Positions 52,483 through 59,720 of a stretch of 64,000 bases of DNA are shown here, piece after piece. The stretch's first letter is position 1. Each line of letters begins with the position of its first letter. Source of the stretch: Gammaproteobacteria bacterium. GTDB taxonomy: Bacteria; Pseudomonadota; Gammaproteobacteria; VBWC01. The notes under the pieces are model-generated. The model did not search any database and was not told where the DNA came from. It saw only the letters and a program-made list of their open reading frames with translations. Where the stretch lies: the NCBI GenBank assembly GCA_006218035.1, contig VBWC01000010.1, forward strand, positions 139,572 through 203,571. Reading direction: 5' to 3'. A program made the position numbers and the translations under genes.

Positions 52483-54447
52483 ATGCACGAACTCACCACC
52501 ACTCCGGCGACGGGGCAGGACAGTTTTCTCACGCTCGATCATATTACCGACGCCACGCCGATGGGCGGCAAGCTGTTGCCCTCGGGCGCGGGTGCTACGT
52601 TCCAGGTGTGGGCGCCGGCGGCGCGCGAGGTGCGCGTGCTGTGGGATTACCGCAAGTCCGCCGGCAACTGGTTGCATCACAGGCAGGCCAGACTGGTTGC
52701 GATTGCGAACGGCCGCCGGGCCGGCTTCGTGCCGGGGCTCAAGGCCGGTGATCGTTATATGCTCCATGTCACCGGCCCGGTCGGCGGTACCGAGGGACTC
52801 AAGCGCGATCCGTATGCCCGTGATCTCACCGAAACACCCATGTGGCCCGAGTGTCAGTGCCTGTTGGTCGATCCCGCCGCGTTTCCGTGGCATGACCAGG
52901 GCTGGCGCCCGCCGGCGTTTCATGAACTGATCATCTACCAGTTACACGTCGGCACCTGGTATATCCCGCCCGGCCGCCGCCACGGCACGTTTCTCGATGT
53001 CGTCGCCAAACTGCCCTATCTCAAGGCGCTTGGCATCACCGCCATCCAGCCGCTGCCGATCAGTGAATTTCCGACCCAGTTCAGCCTGGGCTACAACAAC
53101 GTCGATCCGTTCTCGCCGGAAACCGATTACGGCGTGCACGACGACGATCCGGCGCTGAATGATTACCTGACCGTGGTCAATGCGCGCCTGCACGACGCGG
53201 CGCCGGGACTCGCGCCGTACCAGCGCAAGGATATCACCGGCACCGCCAGTCAGTTCCGCATCCTGGTCGATATGTGCCATGTCTACCGCATCGCCGTGTT
53301 GATGGACGTCGTCTATAACCACGCCGGCGGCGACTTCGGCGATCGCAGTATTTATTTCTTCGATCGCAAGCCCTACGGTAATCACAACGACAGCCTCTAC
53401 TTCACCGATCGCGGCTGGGCCGGCGGCCTGGTCTACGCGTACTGGAACAACGACGTCACACAGTATCTGATCGACAACGCCGTCATGTTCCTCACCGAAT
53501 GCCATTGCGACGGCTTCCGCTACGACGAGGTCAGCGTCATTCGAAACGAAGGCGGCGAGCACGGCTGGCGCTTCTGCCAATGGCTGACCGACACCTGCCG
53601 CTACGTCAAACCGGAGGCCATCCAGATCGCCGAGCACTGGCCGGTGGATGGCGCCGTCGTCGAACCCGCCGCGACGGGCGGCGCGGGTTTTGACGCCGCG
53701 TCGCTGCGCGGAGCCGTGGCGCAGGCTGCCAGCGGGCGCGATGCCGTCGTCGACATGGCCGCCGTCGCCGCGCAACTGCGCTCGCCGGCCGTGCGCGATC
53801 ACTGGCGCGCGGTGCAGGCCATTGAGGATCACGACCTCGTCTATCAGGGCCGCAAGCCCCGCATCGCGCGCCTCGCTGACGGCGCCGACGCGCGCTCTTG
53901 GTACGCGCGCAGCCGCTCGCGCGTTGCGCTTGGCCTGGTGCTGACCGCCGCCGGCATCCCGCATCTGTTCATGGGCCAGGAATTTCTCGAAGACAAACCG
54001 TGGCACGATGATCCGGAAAGCGCGGACCGCATCGGGTGGAGCGGACTCGACACCGACCGTCACATGAGCGATTTTCTGCGCTACACGCGCGAACTGATCG
54101 CATTGCGGCGTTCGTTACCGGCGCTGACCGCCAGCGGCATCCACATCTTCCATGTCCATAATGCAAACCGCGTACTCGCGTTCCATCGCTGGGTGCCTGA
54201 CGTGGGCGAGGATGTGGTCATCGTCGCCAGCCTCGCCGAAACCACCTGGCATGATTACACGCTCGGCTTTCCCGGCGCGGGTGACTGGCGCGAGGTCTTC
54301 AACGCCGACGTCTACGACCACTGGGTCAATCCCTGGGTGACGGGCAACGGCAGCGGTGTGCATGCCGACGGCGCCCCGCTGCACGGCCTGCCGGCCTCGG
54401 CACGCATCACCATACCGGCCAACGGCATCGTGGTATTTGCGCGCTGA
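52483..54447 (+). CDS. GH13-family alpha-glucan enzyme with N-terminal CBM48
   Basis: This is a 654-residue enzyme of the alpha-amylase superfamily. An N-terminal CBM48-type module (about residues 25-135, ATFQVWAPAAREVRVLWDY) precedes a catalytic barrel. Catalytic residues are visible: nucleophile Asp in DGFRYDEVS (about 347), acid/base Glu in AEHWP (about 384) and transition-state Asp in EDHD (about 449), plus VVYNHAGGDFG. The layout resembles GlgB and maltooligosyltrehalose trehalohydrolase families, but I cannot choose one. A C-terminal beta-domain ends IPANGIVVFAR. It stands alone with no other glycogen or trehalose genes. GGAG lies before the ATG. Confidence 0.9.
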   Translation: MHELTTTPATGQDSFLTLDHITDATPMGGKLLPSGAGATFQVWAPAAREVRVLWDYRKSAGNWLHHRQARLVAIANGRRAGFVPGLKAGDRYMLHVTGPVGGTEGLKRDPYARDLTETPMWPECQCLLVDPAAFPWHDQGWRPPAFHELIIYQLHVGTWYIPPGRRHGTFLDVVAKLPYLKALGITAIQPLPISEFPTQFSLGYNNVDPFSPETDYGVHDDDPALNDYLTVVNARLHDAAPGLAPYQRKDITGTASQFRILVDMCHVYRIAVLMDVVYNHAGGDFGDRSIYFFDRKPYGNHNDSLYFTDRGWAGGLVYAYWNNDVTQYLIDNAVMFLTECHCDGFRYDEVSVIRNEGGEHGWRFCQWLTDTCRYVKPEAIQIAEHWPVDGAVVEPAATGGAGFDAASLRGAVAQAASGRDAVVDMAAVAAQLRSPAVRDHWRAVQAIEDHDLVYQGRKPRIARLADGADARSWYARSRSRVALGLVLTAAGIPHLFMGQEFLEDKPWHDDPESADRIGWSGLDTDRHMSDFLRYTRELIALRRSLPALTASGIHIFHVHNANRVLAFHRWVPDVGEDVVIVASLAETTWHDYTLGFPGAGDWREVFNADVYDHWVNPWVTGNGSGVHADGAPLHGLPASARITIPANGIVVFAR

Positions 54448-54810
54448 ACCCGTAGCGTATGAACAAACCACGCCGCAAGGCGCAATAAGCAAAGCGCATT
54501 ACGCCGGATGCAATCCCGCGCGCACCCTCGGCAACACCATTGCGAATAGTCCGCAGATACCGTCTTTCCCGTCAACGGATTTTTCAGACACATTGAGCGA
54601 CATAGACGGTTTCAGGGTGGGCTCAGGCTCTTTCCGTCTCGGGCAATGGTCGCTAACCATTACAATGGGCAAGATACGAGGGCGGGTTACGGCGCGTTCC
54701 GCGCGCCGTAACCCGCCAACCGTGTCGTTAGGCACTCATTAAAAAACAGTTTGTATGCTTCGCACACTTGGTGGGTTATGCAAAAAACGCTCACCCACCC
54801 TACCTTCTGC
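54448..54810. other. Gene-free region with several repeat units
   Basis: About 360 bases hold degenerate dispersed repeats: GGCGCAATAAGC near 54479 with GCGCATTACGCCGGATG, a strong palindrome at 54681-54717, and a TGGTGGGTTATG/CTCACCCACCCTAC pair near 54771-54804. No gene is seen. Confidence 0.6.
54681..54717. repeat. Perfect 16-bp hairpin
   Basis: The left arm GGCGGGTTACGGCGCG, the loop TTCC and the matching right arm form a perfect, very GC-rich inverted repeat. No T-tract follows, so it is not a classical terminator. Confidence 0.85.
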
Positions 54811-54947
54811 CTTAAGGAACCTCTGATTTATTCGTCATTCCGGGCGGAGCGTAGCGGAGACCCGGAATCCATTGCTGGATTCCCGCGAAGTTTATGCCCG
54901 GAGGGTACGGGAATGACGAATAGGTGATTAATCAGAGGTTCCTTAAG
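54811..54947. repeat. MITE-like inverted-repeat element, copy 3
   Basis: This 137-bp element has a perfect 18-bp terminal inverted repeat: CTTAAGGAACCTCTGATT at 54811-54828 and its complement AATCAGAGGTTCCTTAAG at 54930-54947. Internal inverted REP-like sequence runs CGTCATTCC to GGAATGACG. This is the best-preserved copy in the window. It carries no gene and lies between the GH13 gene and the small exported protein gene. Confidence 0.9.
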
Positions 54948-54954
54948 CAGTACA

Positions 54955-54982
54955 GCGTCGAGTTTCACGCCGTTCATTCGAC
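54955..54982. repeat. 28-bp direct repeat, copy B
   Basis: It is nearly identical to 51824-51851, with one G for A. It lies seven bases after the right end of MITE-like copy 3, suggesting past movement or duplication around that element. Confidence 0.75.
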
Positions 54983-55023
54983 TCTGGCCCCCATCCTCCG
55001 CGCCTCAGAACTACTGCAGAACG

Positions 55024-55332
55024 TTACAGGCAGGGATCGGTCACCGGGTCAAGATTGGAACCGAAAACCTGTGTCATGGAATTTCCCTGGATGATTTGAA
55101 TAATTTGCGTCAAGCCGAATGAATAGCTGAAGAACTGGCAGAACGAATCGGCACCGCTGCCAGTAAGCTGCGAAATGGTCATATTGTTGCTGGTTTGCGA
55201 AAACGAGCTGTTACCAAAGCTGCCGCCGAAGTTGCTGGTGTTATTGCTATTCGACCAATTGTTTTGCGCCCAACTATTCCCGGTGGCGAAAAGCGAGATG
55301 GCGGCGACCAGTGCGATCTGAGGTAATTTCAT
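55024..55332 (-). CDS. Small exported Asn/Ser-rich protein
   Basis: This is a 102-residue protein from the ATG at 55332, placed by a GGAGG ribosome-binding site. A signal peptide (IALVAAISLFATGNSWA) is cleaved before AQNNWSNSNNTSNFGGS. The mature part is dominated by Asn, Ser, Phe and Gly (SFGNSSFSQTSNNMT), then a hydrophobic core (FCQFFSYSFGLTQIIQIIQG). Two cysteines (Cys in SFCQFF and in DPCL) may pair. The composition resembles curli-like or secreted low-complexity proteins, but no family is recognised. Confidence 0.72.
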   Translation of the reverse strand: MKLPQIALVAAISLFATGNSWAQNNWSNSNNTSNFGGSFGNSSFSQTSNNMTISQLTGSGADSFCQFFSYSFGLTQIIQIIQGNSMTQVFGSNLDPVTDPCL

Positions 55333-55449
55333 CGGTGTAACCTCCGTGTTATTTTTTAGAAATGAACGCGTACAACTAGTAAACGCAATATACCCGGGTT
55401 CGTCAATAAAGAAATTATTTTCTATTGCTTGGTCGGAAATCGGCATCAC

Positions 55450-55865
55450 CCTAATGCGGGTATGTAACAGGCGATGTGAAATCTTGAATTTTTCATAACA
55501 TTATTATTTCGGGAGAAAAATCGGACGCCAAGCCCCGCAGGTTGGCCGAGCCCGCGCAGCCCAACATTCGAACCCGATCCGTATTCCGCCACCCCGTTAA
55601 CCTCCGCCCCGCCACCACAAACTCATTCGTCGCCACCCGGAACCAAACCGCCATAACGCGTGTCTGATTCTCACTGATCGTGTGTTAGATCCCGGGTCAC
55701 CACCAGCGTCGCACGAATTCCACGAATTCATCACGGTTCCTGCTACTTCGATACGCATACTAAAGATTGGACAGGGTCGGCCGTTAGATTCGCCTCTACG
55801 GGTTACAGGAAGACCCGTATCTATTACACAACCCCTGGTTTATTTGATTCATCTGGAGCTTTAGT
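55450..55865. other. Gene-free region upstream of the cNMP-binding gene
   Basis: About 415 bases with no gene. It starts AT-rich (CTTGAATTTTTCATAACATTATTATTTCG near 55485-55512, a possible promoter region) and contains a CGAATTC-rich stretch near 55713-55728. No convincing promoter pair was found for the downstream gene. Confidence 0.35.
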
Positions 55866-56411
55866 GTGAAAAGTTTTCAACATAATAACGACGCGCGCCC
55901 AGTGGCGTGCAACGAAGACCACCCGGCGATCAACGATCGACCAGACCCTGAAGTCATAGGGGCCTCTTCTATCGGTGCGGAACTGAATGACACGGAATGT
56001 CAGGTGCTGGCGCGCGCCATGGTCGCGCGTGTTTTAACCGACGGCGAGATACTGGTATCAGAAGGCGATCAAAACAATGCGCTGTTTCTGCTGGCCAGCG
56101 GCAAGCTCGCGGTCATCCGAGCGCGGGAAGATCAGGAGATCAAGCTGTACATCATGAAAGCCGGCGAATGCGCAGGTACCCGCGCCTTCGTCGACCGTAC
56201 ACCGCGCACTGCCAAGCTGCGCGCGGCCGGTGACGCCGTTGTCTATTCCATAAAACCCGATGCTTTCGAAGCCCTGCTGGAGACCAATCCCGGTGTCGTC
56301 TACAAGGTGATGCGCGCCTTGTTCCGTAACACGCACACCAACCTGATGCGCATGAACCACGAAAGCCAACAGCTGAGTAACTACATCAGCAAGACGAACG
56401 GCAGGTATTAG
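55866..56411 (+). CDS. cNMP-binding (Crp-like) protein without DNA-binding domain
   Basis: This 181-residue protein carries one cyclic-nucleotide-binding domain (about residues 45-160): MVARVLTDGEILVSEGDQNN, ALFLLASGKLAVIRA and the phosphate-binding-cassette region MKAGECAGTRAFVDRTPRTAKLRA. There is no helix-turn-helix, since the C-terminal 25 residues (NHESQQLSNYISKTNGRY) are too short. It may be a stand-alone regulatory subunit. The start is a GTG. A CHASE2 cyclase at 36.7-38.9 kb is the only cyclase seen, which makes it a possible source of ligand, not proof. Confidence 0.85.
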   Translation: MKSFQHNNDARPVACNEDHPAINDRPDPEVIGASSIGAELNDTECQVLARAMVARVLTDGEILVSEGDQNNALFLLASGKLAVIRAREDQEIKLYIMKAGECAGTRAFVDRTPRTAKLRAAGDAVVYSIKPDAFEALLETNPGVVYKVMRALFRNTHTNLMRMNHESQQLSNYISKTNGRY

Positions 56412-56442
56412 CGTAGCTGTCGGGCGGGAATCCACCATTCTG

Positions 56443-56961
56443 TCATTCCCCTGCCAGCGGCGTACCCAACGTCGCCAGCATGCCGGCCATATCCTCCGCG
56501 GATGTGGCCGGTTTTACATTGCTGTCGATCGCCAGTATCTTCCCGTCGATGCCAATATAAAAGGTATGGCGCACGGCATAACCGGCCTCGCTCAATACCT
56601 CATAGGCGCGCGCGGTCTGTTTGGTGGGATCGCTCAGCAACGGGAAATCCGCCTTTTGCTCCTTCGCGAAACCGACGTTGTCATCAATGGGATCGACACT
56701 CGCCATAAAATACGTGGCAGCGAATTTCTTGATCAAGTGACCGTTCTCGGCCAGCGATTTACACTCGATGGTGCAGCCCTTCGAGAAGGCCCGGGGGAAC
56801 CACGCCAGCACCACGATTTCCTTGCCACGGTAATCCGCCAGGCGATGCACCTTGCCATCCGACCCTTGCAACGAAAAATCCGGCGCGATGTCGCCCACTT
56901 CCAACGCCTGCGACGGCATCGCCCACATCACCAACAGAACGAGCGCAATGGCGTGTTTCAT
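56443..56961 (-). CDS. Exported peroxiredoxin (AhpC/TSA family)
   Basis: This 172-residue protein has a signal peptide (IALVLLVMWAMPSQALEVG) and a thioredoxin fold. The peroxidatic Cys is in FSKGCTIECKSLAENG, where the second Cys five residues on is like the resolving Cys of Bcp-type enzymes. DFSLQGSDGKVHRLADYRG, VVLAWFPRAF, and QKADFPLLSDPT are also typical. It should reduce peroxides in the periplasm. It is followed by a SelW-like gene 32 bases upstream in the same direction, so they may be one unit. The start ATG lies near a GGAGGG. Confidence 0.92.
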   Translation of the reverse strand: MKHAIALVLLVMWAMPSQALEVGDIAPDFSLQGSDGKVHRLADYRGKEIVVLAWFPRAFSKGCTIECKSLAENGHLIKKFAATYFMASVDPIDDNVGFAKEQKADFPLLSDPTKQTARAYEVLSEAGYAVRHTFYIGIDGKILAIDSNVKPATSAEDMAGMLATLGTPLAGE

Positions 56962-56993
56962 CGGTGTCCCTCCTCTTCTACCAACGGTAACGA

Positions 56994-57275
56994 CTACGAA
57001 CCTTTCGTGTCCGCATGCCCGAGGTCCTTGTCCGCGGCAATCTCATCGCGCACCCGTTGCTTGAGCTCGGTAATGTCCGGAAAACGGCCCGCCTCTTTTC
57101 TCGACCACACCCGCTTGCCGTTGGCGAAGACCTCGAAAATCCCCCCGGTGCCGGGCCGCAGCGTCAGTTCAGTGATTTCCTGATCAAACGTCGTCAATAA
57201 CTCCTGCGCCATCCAGGAAGCCCGGAGCAACCAGCGGCATTGCGTACAGTAATGGATTTCGACGGCGTTCTTCAC
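56994..57275 (-). CDS. SelW/Rdx-type thioredoxin-like protein
   Basis: This is a 93-residue protein of the SelT/SelW/SelH (Rdx) family: YCTQCRWLLRASWMAQELL with a CxxC redox motif (CTQC at residues 10-13), then TGGIFEVFANGKRVWSRKE. It is Cys-based, not a selenoprotein. It may reduce partners using glutathione or thioredoxin. It precedes the exported peroxiredoxin in the same orientation, a plausible functional pairing. Confidence 0.9.
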   Translation of the reverse strand: MKNAVEIHYCTQCRWLLRASWMAQELLTTFDQEITELTLRPGTGGIFEVFANGKRVWSRKEAGRFPDITELKQRVRDEIAADKDLGHADTKGS

Positions 57276-57364
57276 GATGCCACAGCATAGAACTGACGCG
57301 CGATAAAGAAAACCATCTATACGAGAATATCGGGGTTAGCGATGATGATAGCTGGCAAAACAAA

Positions 57365-57490
57365 TTAAGGAAGCTCTGATTAATCGTCTTATTGTCATTC
57401 CCGCACCCTCCGGGTATAAACTTCGCGGGAATCCAGTAACGCACTGTTTTAAAAGCGCTGGATTCCGGGTCTCCGCTGCGCTCTGGGAAA
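57365..57490. repeat. Truncated MITE-like element, copy 4
   Basis: The left terminus TTAAGGAAGCTCTGATTAAT matches the family, followed by the same internal stretches seen in copy 2 (GTCATTCC, CTCCGGGT, CTTCGCGGGAA, CAGTAAC, AAGCGCTGGATTCCGGG). The right terminus is missing and the match fades near CGCTGCGCTCTGG. The sequence is about half an element. Confidence 0.7.
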
Positions 57491-57734
57491 ATTTTGCATA
57501 TTGCCTGCTTCGCCCTGCCCCCCGTTCAATATATTCCTTAAGCGCCCGGCAATAACCGGCAACTCGCGGCCGGACGGTCCGGGCGATGCAGTAACGAACG
57601 TTAGAGTTGCTGTTGAACCACCGAGTAATCCCCGGTAGTTGATGACATTCGTGAATAGCGAACAGCAAGATCCCGGCCGTCAAACAATTGCAGGTTGGGC
57701 TGGGCCCGTATAGCCAACCACTCGAGCCCAGCCC

Positions 57735-58298
57735 TCACTGCCCCTCCAACACCCCGACCGCCTCACCCCTTCCCAACCGCCGCGCCGTGTCCAGCGCGGT
57801 CTCCCCGTTACGCGCTCTCGCATTCACATCCGCCCCCGCCTCGATCAAGCGCCGCACCATCCCCGCTTGCCCGAACTGCGCCGCGACATGCAACGGCATC
57901 ACGCCGCGCCGGTTACGGTTGGCATTCACGTCCGCGCCATGCGCAAGCAACACCTCGACTACCTCCGCCCGCCCCTGCCATACCGCCAGATGCAACGCGG
58001 TAAACCCGAGCCCGTCCCCGCCATTCACATCCGCGCCGCGCGCCAATAAAACCTCCACCACCTCGACATGCCCGCCCTTCGCCGCCGTGTGTAACGCCGT
58101 GCGGCCGTAGCGTTTTTCGCGTTCATCAATCGCTGCGCCGTGTTCGATCAAGCGCTCGACTTCGGCCAGATCGCCGGTGGCAGCGATGTCGGGCAGGCGT
58201 GGGGTGGTAGCGCAAGCGCCAACCAGACCGAATATCAACACGACCAACCAGCATTCAGCCCTTCGACTTACCCGCCCGCCGCTCCCAATCGACCACAT
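57735..58298 (-). CDS. Ankyrin-repeat lipoprotein-like protein
   Basis: This 187-residue protein has an N-terminal signal-like segment (CWLVVLIFGLVGACATT) with a lipobox-like GAC at about residues 27-29. About four ankyrin repeats follow: GDLAEVERLIEHGAAID, GRTALHTAAKGGHVEVVEVLL, LGFTALHLAVWQGRAEVVEVL and GVMPLHVAAQFGQAGMVRRL. Ankyrin repeats mediate protein contacts. The gene is divergent from the XRE regulator; its start codon directly abuts a CTAAGGATTCCTTAG palindrome, so the two are likely co-regulated. It belongs to the accessory island. Confidence 0.85.
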   Translation of the reverse strand: MWSIGSGGRVSRRAECWLVVLIFGLVGACATTPRLPDIAATGDLAEVERLIEHGAAIDEREKRYGRTALHTAAKGGHVEVVEVLLARGADVNGGDGLGFTALHLAVWQGRAEVVEVLLAHGADVNANRNRRGVMPLHVAAQFGQAGMVRRLIEAGADVNARARNGETALDTARRLGRGEAVGVLEGQ

Positions 58299-58313
58299 CT
58301 AAGGATTCCTTAG
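58299..58313. promoter_or_regulatory. Palindromic operator 1 (CTAAGGATTCCTTAG)
   Basis: This is a 15-bp palindrome with 6-bp arms and a 3-bp centre. It overlaps the ribosome-binding site of the ankyrin gene (its start codon ends at 58298). It has the same arms and spacing as operator 2 at 58334-58348, 35 bases away. Confidence 0.7.
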
Positions 58314-58333
58314 TATCCAAAACACAAAAAATA

Positions 58334-58348
58334 CTAAGAATCTCTTAG
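58334..58348. promoter_or_regulatory. Palindromic operator 2 (CTAAGAATCTCTTAG)
   Basis: This palindrome with arms CTAAGA/TCTTAG and centre ATC lies 32 bases before the XRE start at 58380. It shares 12 of 15 positions with operator 1. Together they are good candidates for binding sites of the XRE regulator that the downstream gene encodes. Confidence 0.7.
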
Positions 58349-58379
58349 CTGGTCAACGATATATCGGTTGAGAGATGTT

Positions 58380-58685
58380 ATGGCTGGCGATACCCCCATA
58401 CCCGAACGACTGCGGCAGGCCCGCGAGAGGGCCGGCCTTTCCCAAAAGGCACTAGGGATTAAAGCCGGTATCGATGAATTTTCCGCCAGCCCGCGGATAA
58501 ACCAATACGAAACCGGCAAACACACGCCGGACTTCCAGACCATGGAAAGACTCGCGGGAGCCTTAGGCATACCAACACCTTTCTTCTATTGCCGGGACGA
58601 CGTGCTGGCAGAGCTGGCGCTGGCGCTGGGCGAGATGTCCAAGACGCAGCGGAAAGACCTGCTCAAAGAATTGAAAGGCGCGTAG
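58380..58685 (+). CDS. XRE-family transcriptional regulator
   Basis: This is a 101-residue protein starting at MAGDTPIPERL. Helix-turn-helix segments occupy about residues 8-65: RLRQARERAGLSQKALGIKAG and SPRINQYETGKHTPDFQTMERL, ending at GIPTPFFYCRDD. A C-terminal helix (ELALALGEMSKTQRKDLLKEL) may mediate dimers. It probably controls itself and the divergent ankyrin gene through the two 15-bp palindromes between them. It resembles phage-repressor-like regulators of mobile islands. The nuclease-like gene follows 47 bases later on the same strand. Confidence 0.9.
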   Translation: MAGDTPIPERLRQARERAGLSQKALGIKAGIDEFSASPRINQYETGKHTPDFQTMERLAGALGIPTPFFYCRDDVLAELALALGEMSKTQRKDLLKELKGA

Positions 58686-58732
58686 AGATGACCTACCTCG
58701 CGCGCTCTGCTGTTCGTTTCTGACGCACTCCG

Positions 58733-59182
58733 ATGAGTACAAGCGACAAACACCAACGTATAGCCGCCATCCAGCATCTACTCGCCAGCATATTCGCTTC
58801 CCAGAAAGCCTTAAAAGAGCTTGCCCCGGATTACAACTGGAGCGGTCTCGGCAATTTGCTTGGCGATTTTGGTGAACTGATCGCGATTGATCACTACGAC
58901 CTAACGAAAGCCCCGTCCGGCGCCAGTAGTTACGACGCACTCACGCAAGATGGCAAGACAGTTCAAATAAAAACTAACCGCGCAGCAGGTCAAATAGGGT
59001 TCCGTGGTGACGCAGATCTTCTGCTTGTTATCGGAGTTTCCAACGACGGGCAATGGAAGGAAATCTACTACGGTGATTTTAAAGCCGTCAAAAATCTGTC
59101 TCGATACTCAGCGAGAGATAACAAACACATGATAGCCGTCTCTAAACTTGAGGCCCTATCTACTTCGACGCGATATAAATAG
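58733..59182 (+). CDS. PD-(D/E)XK-like nuclease of unknown family
   Basis: This 149-residue protein appears to be a restriction-endonuclease-fold nuclease. A helix with a Glu (LLGDFGELIAIDHYDL) is followed by SSYDALTQDGKTVQIKTNR. In that stretch the Asp and the Q-x-K pair match the D-(X)n-(E/Q)XK active-site pattern. A strand pair (DLLLVIGVSNDGQW, IYYGDFKAV) follows. It resembles DUF6998-like nuclease folds. It lies between the XRE regulator and the RT with its structured repeats and looks AT-richer than the core genes, which supports island membership. A role in cleaving foreign or host DNA is inference. Confidence 0.7.
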   Translation: MSTSDKHQRIAAIQHLLASIFASQKALKELAPDYNWSGLGNLLGDFGELIAIDHYDLTKAPSGASSYDALTQDGKTVQIKTNRAAGQIGFRGDADLLLVIGVSNDGQWKEIYYGDFKAVKNLSRYSARDNKHMIAVSKLEALSTSTRYK

Positions 59183-59261
59183 AGAGTATTTGTGGCCTGT
59201 CCCCCATTATTCTCCTGCCCTTGTTTTTTATTGACCCTGCACCCAATATAGATCGGTATCT

Positions 59262-59355
59262 TTGCATGCTCAACGTTCGGGCCGCATGGCGGTGCCGCGA
59301 CGGGACGAGCATGCGCGGTGACTCCTGTAACGAGGAGCCCCGAAGGATGCAACCA
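59262..59355 (+). ncRNA. Structured repeat element, copy A
   Basis: This 94-base element has nested complementary arms: TTGCAT/ATGCAA outermost, TTCGGG/CCCGAA inside it, and GCATG/CATGC and GCGG/CCGC in the core. The first 59 bases are identical to copy B. The two copies differ after GCGCGGTG, where copy A has a longer stretch (ACTCCTGTAACGAG), and match again in GAGCCCCGAAGGATGCAACCA. The arms are kept while the length between them varies, which is what a folded RNA would show. Whether it is transcribed is unknown. Confidence 0.5.
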
Positions 59356-59511
59356 ATGCCCAGTCGTTCTGCAAATGACCGTAACTTGGCCCTTAATTGG
59401 TCCTCACCGGACGGTCGCAGAACTTGTTTTCAGGGCGGAGGTGGTCGTGGCCGGCGCGGAATTGACAAAAAGCTCAAAAAGGTAGACTTGAGCGAGGAGA
59501 TAACGCGATGA
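59356..59511 (+). CDS. Possible small basic protein upstream of the RT
   Basis: A 51-residue frame starts MPSRSANDRNLALNWSS with AAGGA about nine bases upstream. It has a Gly/Arg-rich middle (CFQGGGGRGRRG) and a Lys-rich end (DKKLKKVDLSEEITR). Its TGA overlaps the ATG of the next frame (ATGA). It might be an RNA-binding accessory, or might not be translated, since the sequence may serve as structural RNA. Confidence 0.35.
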   Translation: MPSRSANDRNLALNWSSPDGRRTCFQGGGGRGRRGIDKKLKKVDLSEEITR

Positions 59512-59680
59512 CCAGGGCGAGATGCAAAAACGTGCCAGTTTGGTGCGGGGTTGGTGGCTCGGCTGTGCTACCACCATCATTCTTGCATGCTCAACGTTCG
59601 GGCCGCATGGCGGTGCCGCGACGGGACGAGCATGCGCGGTGGGAGCCCCGAAGGATGCAACCACTGTTAAGCGACTGGGC
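59358..59680 (+). ncRNA. Candidate RT-associated non-coding RNA region
   Basis: The region is bounded by a 9-bp inverted repeat, GCCCAGTCG at 59358-59366 and CGACTGGGC at 59672-59680. It ends 40 bases before the reverse transcriptase start. It holds a GACCGT...ACGGTC stem near 59377-59417 and the whole of structured element copy B. Its position and closing stem are like those of ncRNAs that serve as RT templates. Its length, 323 bases, is larger than typical retron ncRNAs. The call is inference. Confidence 0.4.
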
Positions 59681-59687
59681 AAAGTGA
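59508..59687 (+). CDS. Possible small protein spanning structured element B
   Basis: A 59-residue frame starts MTRARCKNVPVWCGVGG with GAGGAGA seven bases upstream, a strong ribosome-binding site. It reads through copy B (HAQRSGRMAVPRRDEHARW) and ends LLSDWAK before the RT. It is basic and has two cysteines. No family is recognised. The ribosome-binding site and the ATGA overlap with the frame before support translation. The RNA structure within it argues for caution. Confidence 0.4.
   Translation: MTRARCKNVPVWCGVGGSAVLPPSFLHAQRSGRMAVPRRDEHARWEPRRMQPLLSDWAK
59584..59664 (+). ncRNA. Structured repeat element, copy B
   Basis: An 81-base element starts TTGCATGCTCAACG and ends GCCCCGAAGGATGCAACCA, with the same nested arms as copy A but without the 13-14-base stretch after GCGCGGTG. 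It lies about 55 bases before the RT start codon. Being kept in two copies next to an RT makes it a candidate template or primer RNA. Confidence 0.5.
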
Positions 59688-59720
59688 ACCGGTGAGGCCC
59701 AGCTCATACACAGACCAAAG

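Noticed and set aside
59262-59664. Template/variable repeat pair of a diversity-generating retroelement
   Set aside because: The two copies differ by an indel rather than by substitutions at adenines, and no variable C-type-lectin-like target protein is present.
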